Source: Verrucomicrobiota bacterium (GTDB lineage Bacteria > Verrucomicrobiota > Kiritimatiellia > UBA8416 > JABMPJ01). From it: DNA of 64,000 nucleotides. Position 1 is the first letter of the stretch. Each line of letters begins with the position of its first letter. The notes under the pieces were generated by a model that saw only the letters and a program-made list of their open reading frames with translations, did no database searches and was not told the origin of the DNA. The stretch spans positions 1 to 64,000 of the forward strand of contig JABGQM010000023.1 in the NCBI GenBank assembly GCA_018648805.1, written 5' to 3'. The translations under genes and the position numbers were made by a program. This document shows, in pieces, positions 58,082 through 64,000 of this stretch.

Positions 58082-61000
58082 TTACTCGGATGTAGCGTCA
58101 GCCTGCTTGTCAGGCAGCGGCACCGATTCCTGCTTCTTGATCGGCAGGCCATTCGGATCCACCAGGCGTGCCGTCACGAAGATCAAGAGGTTACGCTTCT
58201 CGCTGTTCTCATACGAGCTGCGGAAGAGGCGCCCGATCAGCGGGAGGTCGCCCAGGAACGGGATGCGATCCTCCACATCGGTGCGCACCTCAGTGATCAT
58301 ACCGCCCATAACCACCGTGGCGCCGTTGTAGATCGAGATACTCGTATTGACCGAGCGCGTATGGAAGAACGGCTGCGGCATAGCCAACAGTTGCTCGTTG
58401 CCGTCGGCATCGGTGAAGCGCGAGCCATACTCGTACCATGTTGGATCAGAGACGACCTCCGGGGTCATATTCAGGTTGATCATCTGCCCCTCGGTGCTGA
58501 CTTCCGGCAGCACGGAGAGAATGACACCCACCTCGCGGGTCTCGAAGGTCGAGGGTTCCACGACACCACCCACAATGGTCGACACACCATCCTGCTGGGC
58601 TGTGATCGGGGTCACCTCAAACTCGGTCGGATAGATATACTCCGTGACCACCTTGATCTGGGCCTCGTTACCCGATTTCGTGGTCACCTTGGGCGCCGAA
58701 AGCAGATCGGCATGTCCGCGCTGCTGCAGCATGTGCAACACGAGCGAGAGCTCCGGGTTGGTCAATACGCTTGAGATCCTCATGACGCTATCGATCGCCG
58801 TAATGTTCTGCCCCAGGCCATCCGGAATGAAGCGGGTACCCGACGACAGGCTCCCGTTGTTGCCCGCTGCAATCTCAATTCTCTGGCGCGCCGAAGCCGG
58901 TAGGTTTTCCTGCCCGTTCTTCTGCGCGACCTGCCAGCTGTCGTTCATCATCCACTCAAAGCCGAGCGAATCCAGGTCGGTCTGCGTGACCTCCACAAAG
59001 CGGGCTTCAATCTCGATCTGACTCGGTACCACGTTGAGCACTTCGAGGACCTGCTCAAAGACCGCCAGGTTCTTCTCGGTGTTCGCCACGACAATCTTAC
59101 CGATCGTGCGCACGTACTTGATAGAAGACTTGTCTGGCCACTGTACGCCCATGTCGGAGAAAAACGACTTCCAGTCGGCGCCGCCGGCGTTGAGACTGCC
59201 CGCTTCGATCTCAATGAAGCCGCCGCCACCACGATCATTGTTTCCGTCGCCGATCTCGGAGCCCACCAGGCTGATTTTCTCTTCCACAGCAGGCAACACG
59301 TTGTACATCCGCACCACGATGTCACCATCGGCCGAGTTGAAAGGCACGATCATAACCACGCTGCCTTCGATACGGTACTTGAGGTTGGCGACCTGGGTTA
59401 CGATGCGCAGCGATTCCAACAGCGAGATGTAGCGCGCCGTGAAGGTGATCAGCGGCACGCCGCCGGCACCGGCCGCGCCCTCACCGTCTTCAAGCATGCT
59501 GGCAAACGGATCATCCGACGCCGCGGGAGTGGCCGCGGCCGTCGCTTCGCCCTGCCCAAGGCTCAGAATGATATTCACGCCTTTCTCGTCTTCCGGAACA
59601 TCCGTCAGGTCGAAGTCGACACTGGCCATCTGCAGAAAATCGATCACGTCATGGATATTGGCTTGGCGGAAGTCGATCTCGGGGATCTTGATCTGCTCCA
59701 TCTTGAGGCGAATGGTCTCCCGAATGCCCGCCTTTTCCTCATCGCCCCCTTTGATCTCCGTTTCACCACTGCGGGCCACCGCTTCGGCAAGCCCATAGTC
59801 GCGTGGGTTCCACGCCTTGCGCACCTGCGTCATCATTTCGGTGCGGGTACCGTTCAGCTCCATGGAGGCGCGATCATAGCGCTTCTGGGCCACTTTCTGA
59901 ATCAAGCGCATGGCTTCGGTGTTCTGCGGATCAAGACGATCCTGCAGTACGGCCTCAAACTTGCCCTGGGCGCGGTCAAACTCCCCGTTGATCAGGTGCT
60001 GACGACCCGAACGGAGCAACTCTTTGATCTCATCCTGCTTTTCGACAAAGTCCTTCTGCTTGGCCCGCCGCGTGGGGATCGGGGGCGCCGCATCGACAAC
60101 GATAGCCGGCTGCTTGGCCAGTTCTTCAAGGAAACGTGCGGCGCCGGGGTGCTTGAGTCCGAGAGCGCGCTGCCCCAGATCCCGGGCGGCCTCTTTTTCA
60201 CCCTTGCGTTGAAGGGCATTGGCCCACTCGAAATAGTTGCGTGCCATGCCGGTACGGATACGTTCACGCGTCTTGCGGGTCTCTGGACGGTCGGCGACAT
60301 AGCGGAGCGCCTCCTCGAACTGACGCTCTGCGATCTTGTAAGCGCGGGAGTCGGCCGAACGCTCAGCTTCGCGCAGGACTTCGCGGCCGTGGGCTTCGAG
60401 AGCCTGGCGGCGCAGTTCTTCCTGCTTGTTCATGACATCCAGGGCCTCAGACAGGGCTTGGTCGACCGCGGCCGCGGGCGCCACCACCTCAGCGACGACA
60501 GGCTCGGGGGTCACAGCGGCCTCAACAGGCCATGCGTCAACGTCTTCCGCCACCTTATTGCCCGCCATGTCCTCGACCGGGGCCTCTTCGATCAGGGCCA
60601 CATCTTCTTCCATGATCGCGATCGGCTCCTCGATCACAGCGACCGGCTCATCCAGCAGATCGTCGACCAACAGGTCGTCAAGGGGATCCTCAGCCACCAC
60701 GTCCGCCACAGGCTCATCCAGCAAATCGTCGAGCGCCAGGTCATCTCCCATGAGGTCGTCAGCGAGGTCCACGACAGGCTCATCATCCATGACATCGGCC
60801 ACAGGTTCCGGCTCGGGATCGGGCTCCACATCGGCGACACCAAAATCCATGGCGGGAGGCTCAGGGACGCCTTCCGTCAGGGCCTCCTCGATCGCGCCTT
60901 TGACCAGCAGATCGAGGTCATTACCGGCATCCAGGTTTGTAACGGCGGCATCGGCTACCTCGGCCACCGGCTCGGCCAGCTCAGCGGGCTCACTGAGCAA

Positions 61001-61591
61001 GTCAGCGAGGTCATCCGCCACCATCTCCACGGCCTCTTCAGCCGGTTCAGCGATCTCTTCGACGATCTCCACGGCCTCTTCAGTCACGTCCACGTCCGCA
61101 ACAGGTTCAGCGATCTCCTCAACCATATCGATGACGTCATCGGCCACGTCGACCGCGACAGCGGGCTCAACAGCCGCCTCGCTCGCGTCATCGAGCAGGT
61201 CGTCCAAGAGCAGATCGTCATCCAGCTCAACGGCCGGCTCAGCCGGAGCGGCATCCAGGAGGGAGTCAAGCTCCTCCACGGCGGCGGCCACCGGTTCGAC
61301 GGCGACCGTCGGCGCCTCGGCCACGTCGGCATCCATCTCGAGGAGTTCGTCTTCGACATCCTCGAGCAGATCCTCTTCTGCCAGTAAGTCATCGACGTCC
61401 AGGGCATCAGCTTCGGGAAGCGTCTCGGCTTCTCCATCCAGCGCCCCGTTCACCGCGTCCTCAAGGAGTATCTCCTCTGAGACAATCAGACTGTCTTCAT
61501 CCAATTCCTGCGCGACTGCAAAGCCAACAACACATGCCGCAGCCACTCCAAGAATAGCCACCGCACCATACCACCTCTGTCTATGAATCAT
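58082..61591 (-). CDS. Secretin of the Amuc_1098-type pilus-like system with acidic N-terminal extension
   Basis: 1169 residues with a signal peptide (1-27). Residues about 30-375 are an extremely acidic, repeat-like stretch rich in Asp, Glu, Val, Ala and Leu (units such as DDLLDEPVADV). Next come TPR-like helices (about 385-600), then STN/secretin-N type segments. The C-terminus is a secretin domain with VGVILSVLPEVSTEGQMI and TSISIYNGATVVMGGMITE, ending LFRSSYENSEKRNLLIFVTARLVDP. It would form the outer-membrane pore. Its ATG overlaps the previous stop. Confidence 0.85.
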   Translation of the reverse strand: MIHRQRWYGAVAILGVAAACVVGFAVAQELDEDSLIVSEEILLEDAVNGALDGEAETLPEADALDVDDLLAEEDLLEDVEDELLEMDADVAEAPTVAVEPVAAAVEELDSLLDAAPAEPAVELDDDLLLDDLLDDASEAAVEPAVAVDVADDVIDMVEEIAEPVADVDVTEEAVEIVEEIAEPAEEAVEMVADDLADLLSEPAELAEPVAEVADAAVTNLDAGNDLDLLVKGAIEEALTEGVPEPPAMDFGVADVEPDPEPEPVADVMDDEPVVDLADDLMGDDLALDDLLDEPVADVVAEDPLDDLLVDDLLDEPVAVIEEPIAIMEEDVALIEEAPVEDMAGNKVAEDVDAWPVEAAVTPEPVVAEVVAPAAAVDQALSEALDVMNKQEELRRQALEAHGREVLREAERSADSRAYKIAERQFEEALRYVADRPETRKTRERIRTGMARNYFEWANALQRKGEKEAARDLGQRALGLKHPGAARFLEELAKQPAIVVDAAPPIPTRRAKQKDFVEKQDEIKELLRSGRQHLINGEFDRAQGKFEAVLQDRLDPQNTEAMRLIQKVAQKRYDRASMELNGTRTEMMTQVRKAWNPRDYGLAEAVARSGETEIKGGDEEKAGIRETIRLKMEQIKIPEIDFRQANIHDVIDFLQMASVDFDLTDVPEDEKGVNIILSLGQGEATAAATPAASDDPFASMLEDGEGAAGAGGVPLITFTARYISLLESLRIVTQVANLKYRIEGSVVMIVPFNSADGDIVVRMYNVLPAVEEKISLVGSEIGDGNNDRGGGGFIEIEAGSLNAGGADWKSFFSDMGVQWPDKSSIKYVRTIGKIVVANTEKNLAVFEQVLEVLNVVPSQIEIEARFVEVTQTDLDSLGFEWMMNDSWQVAQKNGQENLPASARQRIEIAAGNNGSLSSGTRFIPDGLGQNITAIDSVMRISSVLTNPELSLVLHMLQQRGHADLLSAPKVTTKSGNEAQIKVVTEYIYPTEFEVTPITAQQDGVSTIVGGVVEPSTFETREVGVILSVLPEVSTEGQMINLNMTPEVVSDPTWYEYGSRFTDADGNEQLLAMPQPFFHTRSVNTSISIYNGATVVMGGMITEVRTDVEDRIPFLGDLPLIGRLFRSSYENSEKRNLLIFVTARLVDPNGLPIKKQESVPLPDKQADATSE

Positions 61592-62712
61592 CAGGGGTTC
61601 TCTCCTTGATCAAGAGGGAAACTCGATGGTTCGGGTGCACGCCCCGTGTCATCGCTTTCCGCACATTTCCTTACGTGAAGATCGACTGCGTCGAGCAAGC
61701 GCTTAATTACTACACGCTGCCCCCGACTGTCAATGCCTATCAGACTGTAGCTCTTGCCCTGGAGGTCAAACTTATCCCCCAGTTTAATGGTGTAAACGCT
61801 GTTATCCACCCTAAACAGAAGGGTGCACGTGTATTCGTTGTACTCAACTTGCTTACCCAGAGTCAAACGAATGAGTTTATCGCCGCGCTTTAGAGTCAGT
61901 ACGGAGATATCGACATCCATGACCATCCCGGACCGCTCAACGCTTTTAGATTTCAGTTCAAAATCGTGCAGTACAAACCCCTCGACATCTTCGCCCAGCT
62001 TCTTGAAGTAGGTCCGCGAGTTGGCACTCGTGTTGATGGCAAACTTCCTATTGGGGGCACCATCCGGTCCCGGGGGTAGCTTCATTACGCTCTTGAAGCG
62101 CAGGTGGAAGGGATCAGCCACCAAGCTCTGTACACAGAGTTTCATCACGATGCTGGGACTATCGTTCTTGTCAATCGGGCTGGTCTGGGGATCAGCCAGG
62201 AACTCCTCGATATTGGAGAAACCATCCCCGTCACGATCGGTCTCGGCATCGGAGGGGTCACGGGGGTTCAGGCCATACTGCCCCTCCCACACATCTTTGA
62301 TACCGTCGCCATCCAGGTCGCGATTGGGGTCTTTGTCTCGATCGACCGGCTGCGCAGCTTTGCAGAACGGACAGGCCACCGCCGCGAACGGGATGGGGCG
62401 TCGACAGTCGATGCACTCAACCCGCATACCCGGCACCCACATCGCCTGCTCCCACTCCGCCGCGGCCACCTGGGCCGGCTCGCGCACATCCGTGAGGGCC
62501 GCTTCAAAGGGGGTAAGGTCGACCGGCTTGGCTTCCGGGTGGGTCGGCGTGATGCGGTCAATCTGGGCAATGAAAGACTCCTGGGCCATCTGAACCGTGC
62601 CAACATGCCAGGCCAGGTAGGCCAGCGACCCGATCAGCCCGATCAACACGACGGCCGCAATCAGCCTGTCGTACACCCCCGTCACCCGCGAAACGATATC
62701 TCCAAGCGCCAT
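61591..62712 (-). CDS. Amuc_1099-like pilus-system protein with zinc-ribbon and Ca-loop segments
   Basis: 373 residues. One membrane helix (LIAAVVLIGLIGSLAYLAW, about 17-36) is followed by a zinc-ribbon-like CIDCRRPIPFAAVACPFC (two CxxC pairs). A thrombospondin type 3-like run comes next (DRDKDPNRDLDGDGIKDVWE and ETDRDGDGFSNIEEF). The C-terminal ~180 residues form a beta-rich domain with LFRVDNSVYTIKLGDKFDLQ. Assigned by position between the Amuc_1100-like and secretin genes. Confidence 0.72.
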   Translation of the reverse strand: MALGDIVSRVTGVYDRLIAAVVLIGLIGSLAYLAWHVGTVQMAQESFIAQIDRITPTHPEAKPVDLTPFEAALTDVREPAQVAAAEWEQAMWVPGMRVECIDCRRPIPFAAVACPFCKAAQPVDRDKDPNRDLDGDGIKDVWEGQYGLNPRDPSDAETDRDGDGFSNIEEFLADPQTSPIDKNDSPSIVMKLCVQSLVADPFHLRFKSVMKLPPGPDGAPNRKFAINTSANSRTYFKKLGEDVEGFVLHDFELKSKSVERSGMVMDVDISVLTLKRGDKLIRLTLGKQVEYNEYTCTLLFRVDNSVYTIKLGDKFDLQGKSYSLIGIDSRGQRVVIKRLLDAVDLHVRKCAESDDTGRAPEPSSFPLDQGENP

Positions 62713-62714
62713 GG

Positions 62715-63707
62715 TCAGGCTCCCTTTCCGCTAGTCAGTTCCGCAAACCGGTAGACGTCAATTTCCATCGTGACATGCATAGGCTGCTCAAGCACCTGCC
62801 CGCTCATCAGCCGCTGGCTGCGCGGGGCAGGGCCAACATCTCCCCGCGTCGCGTCGGTAGTACTACTGCCCTCAGAAGCCGTCGGCGGATTGACGTCATC
62901 CGCCGTCTTTTCGATCTGGAGGAGTGTGACCACCGCAAACATATCGTGCGCGGCCAGGGCATTCATGATCTTCATCAAGCCAGCTTCGCGTACCTCAAAA
63001 TCAAGTCCAAAGCGGAGATGGGCGTGCAACGCCTTCCCCTTCAATACACCGGCATCGTGGCTGACCTTCCAGGCCCGGCTGCCTGCCGATGCCGCCGCCG
63101 GAAGGGCGCGATTGGGGCGCCGGGTACGCCCCGTACGACCGGTACGACCAGAACGGTCCGCCACGGGTGCACCTGCCGATTCAAACTCCTCGCGCCGCAG
63201 CCGGGTCAGCGTGGTCGCCCCGCCCTCGAAAAGGACGCGGCAAAGCTCATCCACGATGACCAACTGCTGAGCGAGGCGCGACACATCCGGCGGGGCCGGT
63301 AGCGTGCCGCTGGTGGCATAGCGCTCAAACCCGAAAGCATCACTCACGACCTCGGTGTGGCTCTGTGCGGCCAGCGCCTTCAGCTGGTCACGTTTCTTGC
63401 TGAACAACCGTAGAAACTGGGCGGGTGTCGTCTGAATCGGCGGGATCTGCCCTTCGCGCAACGAGTCCGATAGCCCGGTCAACCACCGCCCCAGCACCTT
63501 GCCATTCTCCTGCTCCCGTGCCACGTTCTCACGCGACGGGAAGGGATCGCGACCGTAGTAGTTGTGCAGCGTACTGACCGATCGCTTCAGGGTCTGCTCC
63601 TCCTTGCTGAACTGACTGATCCCGCGAAAGAGGAGAAACCCGGAGATAGCGAACACCAGAGCCAGAGAACCGACCAGTGCAGTGACCACTACATTCTTTG
63701 TTTTCAT
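62715..63707 (-). CDS. Amuc_1100-like pilus-associated protein
   Basis: From ATG 63707 (GAGGAC 6 bases upstream) 330 residues. An N-terminal helix (VVVTALVGSLALVFAISGFLLF) precedes a coiled-coil (SKEEQTLKRSVSTLHNYYG) and a PilO-like periplasmic part with LRFGLDFEVREAGLMKIMNAL. The same order of gene and helix occurs in the Akkermansia Amuc_1100 protein. A basic Arg/Gly/Thr stretch (GRTGRTGRTRRPNRA) is inserted in the middle. Assignment is from layout and context. Confidence 0.75.
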   Translation of the reverse strand: MKTKNVVVTALVGSLALVFAISGFLLFRGISQFSKEEQTLKRSVSTLHNYYGRDPFPSRENVAREQENGKVLGRWLTGLSDSLREGQIPPIQTTPAQFLRLFSKKRDQLKALAAQSHTEVVSDAFGFERYATSGTLPAPPDVSRLAQQLVIVDELCRVLFEGGATTLTRLRREEFESAGAPVADRSGRTGRTGRTRRPNRALPAAASAGSRAWKVSHDAGVLKGKALHAHLRFGLDFEVREAGLMKIMNALAAHDMFAVVTLLQIEKTADDVNPPTASEGSSTTDATRGDVGPAPRSQRLMSGQVLEQPMHVTMEIDVYRFAELTSGKGA

Positions 63708-63730
63708 AAAAAAGTCCTCGGCCACGGGGC

Positions 63731-64000
63731 CTACCGTTTAGCCTTCTTCTTGCCAGCCGCCGGCGTGGGCGCGGCTTGCTCCAGATTGATCGGCACACTC
63801 AGCGGTGCCTGGATCGTAAACTCACGTGCAAAGTCGTCGGAACCCACGGCCAGCTCGCGGAGGATCGTGGTCTCTTCCGTGAAGCACTCCAACGCGCGCA
63901 GGCGCTCGGCAAACTGCTCGGTCGCGGTGGCGTCGGGACGATCTGTAAGCTGGTCAAGGAAGCCGCGTGCCGAGATATCGACCTTGGTCACTTTCCCCTC
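63731..64000 (-). CDS. PilM-like (Amuc_1101-type) protein, C-terminal end
   Basis: The frame is open to the right edge; about 89 residues are visible, ending at TAG 63731-63733. EQFAERLRALECFTEE and DFAREFTIQAPLSVPI look like the last helices and strand of the PilM/PilN-type fusion found upstream of Amuc_1100-like genes. The PilM ATPase-like domain itself is outside the window, so the call rests mainly on gene order. The end is Lys-rich. Confidence 0.55.
   Translation of the reverse strand, partial: EGKVTKVDISARGFLDQLTDRPDATATEQFAERLRALECFTEETTILRELAVGSDDFAREFTIQAPLSVPINLEQAAPTPAAGKKKAKR

Noticed and set aside
59651..61586. Two long plus-strand open frames (578 and 386 residues)
   Set aside because: Both mirror the acidic repeat region of the secretin gene; their Ser/Thr and His/Ile/Asp-rich content is explained by reading the repeats in reverse.

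Overview
The window is about 64 kb of GC-rich, densely coded bacterial chromosome. The best taxonomic clue is the right edge: a four-gene run resembling the Amuc_1098 to Amuc_1101 type IV pilus-like locus of Verrucomicrobiota. Together with a lineage-type sigma-like gene pair, a complete Tol-Pal set and an H1-like Lys/Ala-rich protein, this points to a Gram-negative PVC-superphylum bacterium, most likely Kiritimatiellota or Verrucomicrobiota. The assignment is inference; there is no rRNA in the window.

Layout. 1-0.7 kb: tail of a DDE transposase, then an AT-rich gap with a near-perfect 50-bp palindrome. 0.7-4.8 kb (+): ssb, an unrecognised possibly ssDNA-binding protein, a divergent sigma-like protein with a coupled partner, and a FetAB-type ABC exporter. 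5.0-13.4 kb (-): one coupled operon of two secreted TPR-type proteins, ExbB, two ExbD, a TonB-shaped protein carrying a von Willebrand A domain, and asnS. 13.5-16.7 kb: a divergent pair, an ASKHA/2Fe-2S corrinoid-activator-like protein and an aldo/keto reductase. 16.7-25.4 kb: two outer-membrane beta-barrels around a DAHP synthase, an M48 protease with LemA, a FixJ-type regulator and a GT39-like membrane glycosyltransferase. 25.5-28.5 kb (+): prenyl synthase, a GcvH-like protein lacking the lipoyl lysine, plsY and gpsA. 28.5-31.2 kb (-): the classic rpmH-rnpA-yidD-yidC order, including a 44-aa rpmH.

31.3-34.2 kb holds a methyltransferase, a double-receiver protein with a degenerate second receiver, a small Ca-loop membrane protein and a NarL-type regulator. 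34.3-37.5 kb (+): a membrane protein coupled to ligA, which has an extra ~90-residue insert. 37.5-42.2 kb (-): tolQ-tolR-tolA-tolB-pal-tatA-tatC. 42.4 kb (-): H1-like protein with its own promoter, structured leader and terminator. 43.2-47.4 kb (+): nucleoside kinase, a stand-alone sigma region-2-like protein, trmB, a secreted nuclease and a deaminase. 47.4-49.4 kb (-): MscS channel and an EpmB/KamA radical-SAM enzyme. 49.4-51.6 kb (+): purine nucleoside phosphorylase and cca. 51.6-57.0 kb (-): tig-clpP-clpX and coaE-rho. 57.2-64 kb (-): a 5'-3' exonuclease-like protein and the pilus-like locus, which runs off the right edge.

Most of the window is housekeeping. The less explained parts are the sigma-like/ssDNA-binding module, the ExbB/ExbD/vWA envelope operon, the pilus-like locus with its acidic secretin extension, and several family members with altered key residues or added segments. 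Genes are tightly packed, with many ATGA overlaps and several convergent pairs whose stop codons abut or overlap.
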